Source of the DNA: Thermocatellispora tengchongensis
GTDB taxonomy: Bacteria > Actinomycetota > Actinomycetes > Streptosporangiales > Streptosporangiaceae
DNA: 64,000 bases
Direction of reading: 5' to 3'
Assembly: GCF_014202315.1 (NCBI RefSeq)
Contig: NZ_JACHGN010000027.1
Coordinates: 106,581 to 170,580 of the forward strand
The translations under genes and the position numbers were made by a program. Positions 41,326-49,272 of this stretch are shown here, one piece after another. Numbering within the stretch: the stretch's first letter is position 1; the number at the start of each line of letters is the position of its first letter. The notes beneath the pieces are model-generated. The model ran no database searches and was not told the DNA's origin. It was given only the letters and a program-made list of their open reading frames with translations.

Positions 41326-42497
41326 GCGGGAGCGGGATGAGCGACACGGGAGTGGACATCGCGGCGATCCGGCAGGGCTGGGCGCTCGTCGAGGGCAGGG
41401 CCGAGAGGGTGGCCGCCGATTTCTACGGCATGCTGTTCTCCCGCTACCCGCGGGTCCGCGAGATGTTCCCCGCCGCCATGGACGCCCAGCGCGACCGGCT
41501 GCTGCGCGCGCTGACCCAGGTGGTGCTGAACCTGGAGGACGGCGCCGGCCTGCGGGAGTACCTGGGGCAACTCGGCCGCGACCACCGCAAGTACGGCGTG
41601 CTGCCCGAGCACTACGCCCTGCTCGGCACCTGCCTCATCGGCGCGATGCGCGCCAACGCCGGTGGCGCCTGGACCGCCGCGCACACCGCCGCGTGGGCCG
41701 CGGCGTACGACCTGATCGCCGGGATCATGGTGGAGGCCGCCGAGCGCGACGCGCTGACGACGCCGCCCTGCTGGGAGGCCGAGGTCGTCGGGCACGACCT
41801 GCGCGCCGACGACCTCGTCGTGATCCACGTGCGGCCGTCCGCGCCGTACCCGTTCCAGGCCGGCCAGTACGCCACGCTGCAGACGCCGCACTGGCCCCGG
41901 GTGTGGCGGCCGTACTCCATCGCGAACCCGCCGCGCGCCGACAACCTGCTCTCCTTCCACGTACGCGTGGTCCCCGGCGGCTGGGTCAGCACCGCGCTCG
42001 CCTACCACACCAGGATCGGGGACACCTTGCTGCTCGGCCCGCCGCGCGGCTCGATGGTCCTCGGTCCCGGCGGCGCCTCGCACCTGCTGCTGGTCGCCGG
42101 GGGCACCGGGCTCGCCCCGCTGAAGGCCATCGTGGAGGAGACCGCCTGGATGCCCGACCGCCCCTCCGTGGACCTGATCCACGGCGTACGGTTGCGCAAG
42201 CAAGCGTACGATCTGCCGGACCTGTTGCGTCTGCGTCAGCGGCACGGCAGGATGCGCTTCGTGCTCGCCGTCTCAGACGACCCGGCCCACGGTCCCCGCG
42301 AGAGCGTCGCCGACGCCGTGGCCAGGCACCGGGTCGACGCGGGCGGCGAGGTGTTCGTCTGCGGCTCGCCGGGCATGGTCAGGGCCTCGACCGAGCGGCT
42401 GCTCGGGCTCGGCGTCCCGCCGCAGCGCATCCACACCGAGTCCGTGGACCCCTCGGGGCTCGTGCTGCCGCCGGTGAGCCCGTACTCTCGACGGTGA
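41322..42497 (+). CDS. Flavohaemoglobin-like globin-oxidoreductase fusion
   Basis: 391 residues from ATG 41322, or from ATG 41337 with GGGAG upstream. The N-terminal globin (about residues 8-140) has the proximal His in GRDHRKYGVLPEHYALLG and helix B/C aromatic residues (FYGMLFSRYP). The C-terminal half is a ferredoxin-NADP reductase-type module: RPYSIANPP contacts FAD, LLVAGGTGLAPLKAIVEE binds NAD(P)H and VFVCGSPGMV is the C-terminal nucleotide motif. This is the arrangement of Hmp-type nitric oxide dioxygenases. Both halves look complete. It is coupled to the PPOX-like gene and probably detoxifies nitric oxide. Confidence 0.9.
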   Translation: MSGSGMSDTGVDIAAIRQGWALVEGRAERVAADFYGMLFSRYPRVREMFPAAMDAQRDRLLRALTQVVLNLEDGAGLREYLGQLGRDHRKYGVLPEHYALLGTCLIGAMRANAGGAWTAAHTAAWAAAYDLIAGIMVEAAERDALTTPPCWEAEVVGHDLRADDLVVIHVRPSAPYPFQAGQYATLQTPHWPRVWRPYSIANPPRADNLLSFHVRVVPGGWVSTALAYHTRIGDTLLLGPPRGSMVLGPGGASHLLLVAGGTGLAPLKAIVEETAWMPDRPSVDLIHGVRLRKQAYDLPDLLRLRQRHGRMRFVLAVSDDPAHGPRESVADAVARHRVDAGGEVFVCGSPGMVRASTERLLGLGVPPQRIHTESVDPSGLVLPPVSPYSRR

Positions 42498-42537
42498 CAC
42501 GGGGGGGAGAGCGACCGAGCCCGACGCCGGAGGAGTC

Positions 42538-44988
42538 ATCACGCCAGGGGAACCATTACGCGAGCACGACCCGCGTCTGATCGGCGGCTACGAGGTCCTC
42601 GCCCGCCTGGGCGAGGGCGGCATGGGCACCGTCTACCTCGCCCGCGCCGGGCAGGCCGCGCCGGGGGCGGGACGGCTGGTCGCGATCAAGGTCATCCGGC
42701 GCGCCGTCGCGGAGGACCCGGGCTTCCGGGCCAGGTTCGAGCGCGAGGTCGCCAACGCGCGCCGCGTCGCCTCGTTCTGCACCGCCGAGGTGCTCGACCA
42801 CGGGCTGAGCGACGGCCGCCCGTTCATGGTGACGGAGTACATCGAGGGCGTGCCGCTGTCGGATCAGGTCGAGCGGCACGGCCCGCTCTCGGCCGGCACT
42901 CTGTACGGCGTGGCGGTCGGGGTCGCGGCGGCCCTGACCGCGATCCACGCCGCCGGGCTGGTGCACCGCGACCTCAAGCCCGCCAACGTGATGCTCTCGC
43001 TGTCCGGCCCGCGCGTGATCGACTTCGGCATCGCCCGCGCGGCCGACGCGCTCGCCCGGCACACCAGCCCGGGGCAGCTCGTCGGCAGCCCCGGCTACAT
43101 CGCGCCCGAGCAGCTCGGCGGCGGCGAGATCACCGCCGCGGCCGACATCTTCGCCTGGGCCTGCCTGGTGGTGTACGCCGGGACCGGCCGCCACCCGTTC
43201 GGCGCCGGCACCGTCGCCGAGCTGGCCGCCCGGGTGCTGTACGCCGAGCCGTCCGTCGGCCCGCTCGACCCGCCGCTGGACGCCCTCGTACGCCGGGCGC
43301 TGTCCCGCGACCCGGCGGCCCGGCCCTCGGCGGAGGAGATCCTGGTCGCGCTGGCGGGCGGGCGCGGCGCGCAGGCGGGGCCCGGCGACCCCGACCGGGC
43401 CGCGAGCGCCGTGCTGACGGCCTCGTGGCACCTGCCCCCGGACGCCGCCCTCCCGTCGGTCCCGCCGATCCCCTCGGTGCCGTCGGTGCCGTCGGTGCCG
43501 CCCGCGCCGACCCGGCCTGAGGCCCCGGGCACCCTGCCGCCCGTGCCGGCGCACACAGGGCACAGCGCGCCCATAGGGCACGCGGCGCACTCCACGCACT
43601 CGACGCACACCATCCCGGAGAAGCCGCTCCGGCGCGGGGGCCGCGCCCGGAAGGTGCTGGTGCCCCTCACCGCGGCGCTCGCCGCCGCCGCGGTGGCCGC
43701 GGCCACGGTGTTCTTCGTCCGCTCCGGCGACGGCACGCCCACCTCTCCGCCCACGGCCGCGCCGGGCACGTCCGCCCCGGGCACGTCCGCGCCCCCGGCC
43801 GCGGGCGACGGGCCCAAGACCCTCACGGTGTGGATGATGGGCGATCGGACCTCCACCAAGGAGCTGTTCCTGGAGGGCGTCGAGCGGGAGTTCCGCAAGC
43901 AGTACCCCGAGACCGACGTGAAGGTCACGTACGTGCCCTGGGCGCAGGCGCTCCAGCGGTTCCGGGCGGCGCGCGCGGGCGGCGACGCGCCGGACGTGAC
44001 CGAGATCGGCAACACCCACGTCGGGGGCCTGATCGACGCCGGGGCGCTGGCCGACATCACCGCCGAGATGGCCGCCTGGCGCGAGGGCGGGGGACTGGAC
44101 CAGAAGGCGGTCGCGGCCGACCGGAGGGACGGGCGGACCTACGCCATGCCGTGGTACACCGGCGTGCACGGCATCTGGTACCGCAAGGACTGGTTCGCCG
44201 AGCTGGGCCTGGAGCCGCCGCGCTCGTGGGCCGGGCTGGTCGCCGCGGCCAAGGCCATCCAGAAGGCCAAGGGCGTGCCGGGCATCGGGGCGCCCACCCG
44301 CCAGACGTACGCGATCATGAGCTGGATCTGGGGCGCGGGCGGCGATGTGGCGGTGCGGCGCGACGGCAGGTGGCGGGGCGTGATCGACTCGCCCCAGGCC
44401 GCCGCCGGGGTCCGCTTCTTCACCGGCCTGGTCACCGACGAGCGCGTCGCGCCGGAGGCGTACATCGGGCGGTACCCGCTGAACGGGCCGCTGCAGGACT
44501 TCGTGCGCGGCCGGCTCGGCATGTACGTCGACGGGAGCTGGATGCTGTCCGACCTGGAGAAACGCGCCCCCAAGGAGCGCGGCAACTTCGCGATCTTCCC
44601 GATCCCCGCCCGCGAGGGGGGAGCGGCGCCGGTCTTCGGCGGCGGCTCGGAGCTGGCGGTGTGGGGCAAGAGCCGGGCCAAGAAGGCCGCCTTCGCCTAC
44701 CTCACCCACCTCAACAGCCGGGCCAACTCCATGAAATTCGCCGACACCTTCAGCTACACCTCGCGCTACGCGGGGGTGGTCCCGGCCGGCGAGGCGCTGC
44801 GGTCCCTCGCCCAGGTGACCGGCGACATCCGCACGGCGCCGGAGACACCGGGCTGGACCGCGGTGGAGAGCACCGTCATCCCCGGCGCGATGGCCGCGAT
44901 CATGCGCGGCGCGTCCGCGGACGCCGAGCTGGCCCGCGCCGCGCGCGAGATCACCCGCCTGCTCAACGAGGGGGACTCCGGAGGCTGA
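42538..44988 (+). CDS. Serine/threonine protein kinase fused to extracellular solute-binding domain
   Basis: About 816 residues if counted from an ATC at 42538, which has GGAGG 5-9 nt upstream. No ATG, GTG or TTG exists in frame before 42622, yet the ATP-binding loop (GGYEVLARLGEGGMGTVYLA) lies upstream of 42622, so the true start must be near 42538 and be non-canonical or hidden by an error. The kinase domain has AIKVIRR (ATP-binding Lys), HRDLKPAN (residues 143-150) and IDFGIARA (Asp162). A Pro/Ser-rich linker (VPPIPSVPSVPSVPPAP) and a membrane helix (VLVPLTAALAAAAVAAATVFF, about 377-397) follow. The extracellular part, from about residue 425 to the end, is a family 1 solute-binding domain (KTLTVWMMGDRTSTKEL, SVGSPIPG-like hinge, WGKSRAKKAAFAYLTHLN). 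It is probably a transmembrane receptor kinase that senses an extracellular sugar or oligopeptide. Confidence 0.85.
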   Translation: MTPGEPLREHDPRLIGGYEVLARLGEGGMGTVYLARAGQAAPGAGRLVAIKVIRRAVAEDPGFRARFEREVANARRVASFCTAEVLDHGLSDGRPFMVTEYIEGVPLSDQVERHGPLSAGTLYGVAVGVAAALTAIHAAGLVHRDLKPANVMLSLSGPRVIDFGIARAADALARHTSPGQLVGSPGYIAPEQLGGGEITAAADIFAWACLVVYAGTGRHPFGAGTVAELAARVLYAEPSVGPLDPPLDALVRRALSRDPAARPSAEEILVALAGGRGAQAGPGDPDRAASAVLTASWHLPPDAALPSVPPIPSVPSVPSVPPAPTRPEAPGTLPPVPAHTGHSAPIGHAAHSTHSTHTIPEKPLRRGGRARKVLVPLTAALAAAAVAAATVFFVRSGDGTPTSPPTAAPGTSAPGTSAPPAAGDGPKTLTVWMMGDRTSTKELFLEGVEREFRKQYPETDVKVTYVPWAQALQRFRAARAGGDAPDVTEIGNTHVGGLIDAGALADITAEMAAWREGGGLDQKAVAADRRDGRTYAMPWYTGVHGIWYRKDWFAELGLEPPRSWAGLVAAAKAIQKAKGVPGIGAPTRQTYAIMSWIWGAGGDVAVRRDGRWRGVIDSPQAAAGVRFFTGLVTDERVAPEAYIGRYPLNGPLQDFVRGRLGMYVDGSWMLSDLEKRAPKERGNFAIFPIPAREGGAAPVFGGGSELAVWGKSRAKKAAFAYLTHLNSRANSMKFADTFSYTSRYAGVVPAGEALRSLAQVTGDIRTAPETPGWTAVESTVIPGAMAAIMRGASADAELARAAREITRLLNEGDSGG

Positions 44989-45062
44989 CCGCCCCGATCC
45001 GCAGCCAACCCCACAGGTCGCGTTCACACGCGGTTTACCAAGGCTTCCTAAGGTGCGTGGGC

Positions 45063-46037
45063 ATGAACTGGAAGCGCAGGGTAAACGCGACGCTCGAAGG
45101 GATCACGGGCTACAACTTCACGCGAGCAGGCAACGTCCGCAAGCGACCGGCGGCGGCCGCGGCGCCGAAGCCGCCGCAGCCGACGGTCGTGCTGCCGCGG
45201 CGCGCGCCGGGCGACAAGGTGCGCCCGCCCGTGGACCCCGTCGCCGACCGCCTGCTGAAGGCCCCGGTGTTCGTGCTCTCCTCGGTACGGTCGGGCTCGA
45301 CCCTGCTGCGCGTCATGCTGAACAGCCACTCGGAGATCCACGCCCCCCATGAGGTGCACGTGCGCCGGGTCACGGTCAACCTGCCCACCGAGCCCGTGCA
45401 GCAGGCCATGGAGGCGCTCGGCCACACCCAGAGCGACGTGGAGCACCTGCTGTGGGACCGGCTGCTGCACCGGGAGCTGGTCCGCAGCGGCAAGCGCATC
45501 CTGGTGGAGAAGACCCCGAGCAACGTCTTCGCCTACAAGCGCATCGCCACCTGCTGGCCCGATGCCAGGTTCATCTTCCTGCAGCGTCACCCGCTGTCGA
45601 TCGCGACGTCCTGGCACGAGGCCGACCCGGAGAAGCGGCCGATGTCCGAGGCGGTGCCGCACACGCTGCAGTACATGAAGTACCTGGTGGACGCCCAGCG
45701 CGACCTGGACGGCCTGACCGTGCGCTATGAGGACCTGACCCGCGACCCCGAGACCGAGACCAGGCGCATCTGCGCGTTCCTCGGCGTGCCCTGGGAACCG
45801 GGTATGATCAACTACGGCGACAAGCAGCACGGCGAGTTCGTCAAGGGCATCGGCGACTGGAGAGACAAGATCCGCAGCGGCACGGTACAACCGGGCCGCC
45901 CGCTGCCCGACGCGGCCGACGTGCCACCCGAGCTGGTGCCCATCTGCCGGATCTGGGGTTACCTGCCCCCCGAGACCGAAGATGTGTCCCAGGCGGAAGG
46001 AAACTCGCACGTGAGCGAGAGACTCACCGCCGGGTGA
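45063..46037 (+). CDS. Sulfotransferase, copy 1
   Basis: 324 residues, MNWKRRVNATLEGITG start. The P-loop-like 5'-phosphosulfate-binding motif is SVRSGSTLLRVMLNSHSEIH (about residue 78), and the 3'-phosphate segment is ARFIFLQRHPLSIATSWHE. A further conserved block is LTVRYEDLTRDPETETRRIC and the C-terminal FVKGIGDWRDKIRSG. It should transfer sulfate from PAPS to a hydroxyl of a carbohydrate or lipid acceptor. ATG 45063 has TAAGGT eight bases upstream and no ribosome binding site, implying leaderless expression. The next gene is its paralogue. A C-terminal tail (YLPPETEDVSQAEGNSHVSE) is absent from the paralogue. Confidence 0.87.
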   Translation: MNWKRRVNATLEGITGYNFTRAGNVRKRPAAAAAPKPPQPTVVLPRRAPGDKVRPPVDPVADRLLKAPVFVLSSVRSGSTLLRVMLNSHSEIHAPHEVHVRRVTVNLPTEPVQQAMEALGHTQSDVEHLLWDRLLHRELVRSGKRILVEKTPSNVFAYKRIATCWPDARFIFLQRHPLSIATSWHEADPEKRPMSEAVPHTLQYMKYLVDAQRDLDGLTVRYEDLTRDPETETRRICAFLGVPWEPGMINYGDKQHGEFVKGIGDWRDKIRSGTVQPGRPLPDAADVPPELVPICRIWGYLPPETEDVSQAEGNSHVSERLTAG

Positions 46038-46105
46038 GCTTGCGGCCGGGGGAACTGGACGATTATCCAGGCAACACTCAGGAAGCGTTGTTAGCCTCCC
46101 TCGCC

Positions 46106-46990
46106 ATGAACTGGAAGCGCAAGGTAAACGAAACGGTCGGTGAACTGACCGGATTCCGCTTCAGCCGCGTCCAGAAGATCCCGGAACGCCCCCCGGCCGC
46201 CCCCGAACGTCCCGCCACCGCACCCGACGAGCAGGTCCGGCCGCCGGCCGACCCCAAGGTGGACCGGCTCGTCTCGCCGGTCTTCCTGATCTCGCCCGTG
46301 CGGTCGGGATCGACCCTGCTGCGGGTCATCCTCAACAGCCACTCGCAGATCCACGCGCCGCACGAGCTGCACGTACGGCGGCTCGCGGTGGGGTTCGGCA
46401 CCTCCCTGGCCGAGAAGGCCATGGAGGCGCTCGGGCACAACCAGGCCGATCTGGAGCACCTGCTCTGGGACCGGGTGCTGCACCGGGAGCTGGTGCGCTC
46501 GGGCAAGCGGATCGTCGTGGACAAGACCCCCGCCAACGCCTTCGCCTACAAGCGGCTGGCCGCGTGCTGGCCGGAGGCGCGCTACATCTTCCTGCTGCGC
46601 CACCCGATGTCGATCGCGCAGTCCTGGCAGGAGGCCAGCCCCGACAAGCGCGACTTCGAAACCGCGGTCGCCGACGCGCTGCGCTACATGAAGGCGGTCC
46701 AGCGGGCGCGCCGCGCGCTCGACGGGCTGACGGTGCGCTACGAGGACCTGACCGCCGACCCCGAGGCCGAGACCAGGCGGATCTGCGAGTTCCTGGGCGT
46801 GCCCTGGGAGGCCGGGATGCTGGAGTACGGCGGGCGCGACGACTTCCGCAAGGGGCTCGGCGACTGGAAGGACAAGATCCGCTCCGGCCAGGTGCAGAAG
46901 GGCCGCGAGCTGCCCCCGGCCGAGCGGGTGCCCGCCGAGCTGCGCGGCATCGCCGAGGCGTGGGGCTACCTGGGCAAGGACGTCCGGTGA
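46106..46990 (+). CDS. Sulfotransferase, copy 2
   Basis: 294 residues and clearly paralogous to the preceding protein throughout: MNWKRKVNETVGELTG start, PVRSGSTLLRVILNSHSQIH PAPS-binding motif, ARYIFLLRHPMSIAQSW and LTVRYEDLTADPEAETRRIC. An in-frame ATG/GTG upstream at 46034 would add unrelated sequence; 46106 was chosen from the alignment with copy 1 and because TAGCCT lies eight bases upstream, matching copy 1's promoter-to-start spacing. The intervening linker before the core (about residues 20-60) and the final about 20 residues are the least conserved, which suggests different acceptors. Its stop overlaps the GTG of the next gene. Confidence 0.87.
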   Translation: MNWKRKVNETVGELTGFRFSRVQKIPERPPAAPERPATAPDEQVRPPADPKVDRLVSPVFLISPVRSGSTLLRVILNSHSQIHAPHELHVRRLAVGFGTSLAEKAMEALGHNQADLEHLLWDRVLHRELVRSGKRIVVDKTPANAFAYKRLAACWPEARYIFLLRHPMSIAQSWQEASPDKRDFETAVADALRYMKAVQRARRALDGLTVRYEDLTADPEAETRRICEFLGVPWEAGMLEYGGRDDFRKGLGDWKDKIRSGQVQKGRELPPAERVPAELRGIAEAWGYLGKDVR

Positions 46991-47421
46991 AGCCGCACGC
47001 CGAGGTCGAGGAGATCTGGCCCGGCGACGGGCGCGTGCGCGTGCTCGGCCTCGTGCACGGCCTCGACGCCGAGGGCGGGCTGGAGTCGCTCGGCGAGTGG
47101 CGGGCGGCGCTGGTCCTGCGCGAGCCGGCGGGCCCCGAGCTGGACTACCCCGCGACGGTCAGGGGGAAGAGGTTCGAGCTGTCGGTGCCCATCGGCGACC
47201 TGATCGCGCCGCAGGCGCCCGACAAGGGCGTGTGGGACCTGTACCTGCGGGCCGGCGACAGGCGGCTGCGCGTGGGCAGGCGGCTCGACGACATCCGCGA
47301 CAAGGCCTCCATCATGGTGTTCCCCGCACAGCTCATCCCCGTAGACGAAGGGTTCGTCCACGTGCGTCCGCGTTACACCGTCAACGAGAACGTCTCCATC
47401 GACTATTGGTACGGCCCATGA
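46987..47421 (+). CDS. Small beta-rich protein of the sulfotransferase cluster, unknown function
   Basis: 144 residues from a GTG that overlaps the sulfotransferase stop. It is predominantly beta: RVRVLGLVHGLD, ALVLREPAGPELDYPATV, RFELSVPIGDLI, WDLYLRAGDRRLRVGRRL. It ends RPRYTVNENVSIDYWYGP, a strand-rich C-terminus that I have seen in domains appended to sulfo- and glycosyltransferases of surface polymers. No signal peptide or membrane helix. It is translationally linked to genes on both sides (overlap with the sulfotransferase and with the glycosyltransferase ATG 47418) and so belongs to the same biosynthetic cassette, perhaps as an accessory or acceptor-binding domain. Not otherwise recognised. 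Confidence 0.6.
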   Translation: MKPHAEVEEIWPGDGRVRVLGLVHGLDAEGGLESLGEWRAALVLREPAGPELDYPATVRGKRFELSVPIGDLIAPQAPDKGVWDLYLRAGDRRLRVGRRLDDIRDKASIMVFPAQLIPVDEGFVHVRPRYTVNENVSIDYWYGP

Positions 47422-48566
47422 GGATCCGCTATCTCCTGCTGCACGCCTACGGCATGGGGGGCACGATCCGCACGGTGATCAACCAGGCCAACGCCATGGT
47501 CAGGGCCGGGCACCAGGTCGAGCTGGTCAGCGTGGTGCGGCGGCGCGACCGCCCGCAGTTCGCCCTCGACCCCCGGGTGAAGCTCTCGGCGCTGGTGGAC
47601 CAGCGCGGCGGGGTCGCGCCGCCCTCGCTGGGCGCGCGCATGCGCCGCAAGCTGCGCGGCCGGATGGTGCCCAGCGGCGAGTTCGCCATCCGCTACTTCA
47701 CCCCCGACGTCGAGAAGGCCGTCATCGACTTCGTCGGCGGGGTCGATGACGGGGTCCTCGTCACCACCAGGCCGGGGCTCAACCTGCTCGCCGCCCGCTT
47801 CGCGCCGCGGCGGGCCGTACGCGTGGCGCAGGAGCACATGAACCTGGCCACCCACCGCCCCGACGTGCGCCAGGCGGTGCTGCGCCACTACCGGGCCTTC
47901 GACGCCGTGGTCACCCTGACCGAGACCGACCGCAGGGAGTACGAGCAGGCGCTGCCGGGCGTGCGGGTCGAGCGCATCCCCAACGCCGTGCACAAGGTGG
48001 ACCACCCCCACTCCGACCAGACCGGCAAGATCGTGGTGGCCGCCGGGCGGCTGTTCGCGCAGAAGGGCTTCGACCTGCTCATCCCGGCCTTCGCGGGCGT
48101 GGTGAAGCGGCACCGCGACTGGCAGCTCCGCATCTACGGCACCGGCCCGAAGAAGGACGAGCTGCGCGCGCTGATCGAGGAGCACCGGCTGTACAACAAC
48201 GTGTTCCTGATGGGCCGCACCGAGCACTTCGACGAGGAGCTGCGCAAGGCGTCGCTGTTCGTGCTCAGCTCCCGTTTCGAGGGCCTGCCCATGGTGATGA
48301 TCGAGGCCATGTCGCACGCGCTGCCGATCGTCAGCTTCGACTGCCCGACCGGCCCGGCCGACGTGATCACCCACGGCGTAGACGGCCTGCTGGTGCCGCC
48401 CGAGGACGTCGCCGGGCTCACCGCCGCGCTCAACCAGCTCATCGGCGACAGGGACGCCAGGCTGCGCATGGGCGCCGCCGCGGCCAAGACCGTGCTCGAC
48501 TACGCCCCCGACGCGGTCATGCCCCGCTGGGAGTCGCTGTTCCGGGAGCTGTTGTCCCGCCGCTGA
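47418..48566 (+). CDS. Glycosyltransferase family 4 (GT-B) protein
   Basis: 382 residues, ATG 47418 overlapping the previous stop. A retaining GT-B transferase: an N-terminal glycine-rich loop (YLLLHAYGMGGTIRTVINQA) binds the acceptor or donor phosphate. The GT4 nucleotide-sugar region is visible as VVAAGRLFAQKGFDLLIPAF, then LRIYGTGPKKDELRALIEEH, then the catalytic Glu block SSRFEGLPMVMIEAMSHALP. It resembles actinobacterial capsule and teichoic/glycan transferases. Together with two sulfotransferases and the beta-rich protein it makes a four-gene set for a sulfated surface polymer. The nucleotide sugar cannot be inferred. Confidence 0.88.
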   Translation: MRIRYLLLHAYGMGGTIRTVINQANAMVRAGHQVELVSVVRRRDRPQFALDPRVKLSALVDQRGGVAPPSLGARMRRKLRGRMVPSGEFAIRYFTPDVEKAVIDFVGGVDDGVLVTTRPGLNLLAARFAPRRAVRVAQEHMNLATHRPDVRQAVLRHYRAFDAVVTLTETDRREYEQALPGVRVERIPNAVHKVDHPHSDQTGKIVVAAGRLFAQKGFDLLIPAFAGVVKRHRDWQLRIYGTGPKKDELRALIEEHRLYNNVFLMGRTEHFDEELRKASLFVLSSRFEGLPMVMIEAMSHALPIVSFDCPTGPADVITHGVDGLLVPPEDVAGLTAALNQLIGDRDARLRMGAAAAKTVLDYAPDAVMPRWESLFRELLSRR

Positions 48567-48624
48567 CGCGCCGCCCTGGCGCGTCGGCGCGCGGGGCGGG
48601 CCCGGCTCATTACAATCCCGCGGG

Positions 48625-49230
48625 GTGAACCGCATGCTGCACGGCATCGATGTGTCCAACTGGCAGGGCGACGTCGACTGGGAGCGGCACGCCCGCGACG
48701 GCGTCGCCTTCGCCTTCGCCAAGGCGAGCGAGGGCGGCGACTACACCGACACGTGGTTCGCCCGCAACTGGGCGGGCATGCGGGAGAACTGGCTGGTCTG
48801 CGGCGCCTACCACTTCGCGCGGCCGAAGGGCGACCCGGGCGAGCAGGCCGAGCACTTCCTGGGCGTGATCCGCGCGGCGGGCGGGCTGCGCCGCGGCGAC
48901 CTGCTCGCGCTGGACCTGGAGGACGCCGACGGGCTGCCGCCCGCCAGGGTGGCCAGGTTCGCCCGCCGCTGGTGCCGGGCGGTCGAGGAGCGCAGCGGCG
49001 TGCGCCCGTTCGTCTACACCTTCGTGGCCTTCGCCGAGGACGGCAACTGCGCCGGGCTGGCCGAGTACCCGCTGTGGATCTCCAGCCCCGGCTCCCCGAA
49101 GGGCAGGCCGCACGTGCCGCCCCCGTGGGACTCCTGGCGCCTGCACCAGTACGCGCACAGCCCCATCGACAAGAACGTCTTCGCGGGGTCCCGGCGCGAG
49201 CTGACCTCGCTGGGTCTCGACCCCCGGTAA
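48625..49230 (+). CDS. GH25-type muramidase-like protein without signal peptide
   Basis: 201 residues. The GH25 (lysozyme/muramidase) fold is indicated by GIDVSNWQGDVDW with the first catalytic Asp, FAFAKASEGGDYTD, and LLALDLEDADGLPP containing the DxE catalytic pair. The following WRLHQYAHSPIDKNVFAGS gives the usual C-terminal 'W.QY...' signature. The family cleaves the peptidoglycan beta-1,4 bond between N-acetylmuramic acid and N-acetylglucosamine. There is no signal peptide, so export by a non-Sec route or an intracellular role must be assumed. The start GTG 48625 has TACAAT eight bases upstream and no ribosome binding site (leaderless). Confidence 0.85.
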   Translation: MNRMLHGIDVSNWQGDVDWERHARDGVAFAFAKASEGGDYTDTWFARNWAGMRENWLVCGAYHFARPKGDPGEQAEHFLGVIRAAGGLRRGDLLALDLEDADGLPPARVARFARRWCRAVEERSGVRPFVYTFVAFAEDGNCAGLAEYPLWISSPGSPKGRPHVPPPWDSWRLHQYAHSPIDKNVFAGSRRELTSLGLDPR

Positions 49231-49272
49231 CATGCGTGGTAATCACTCATCCTCAGCGATCTAGGAGCAACC

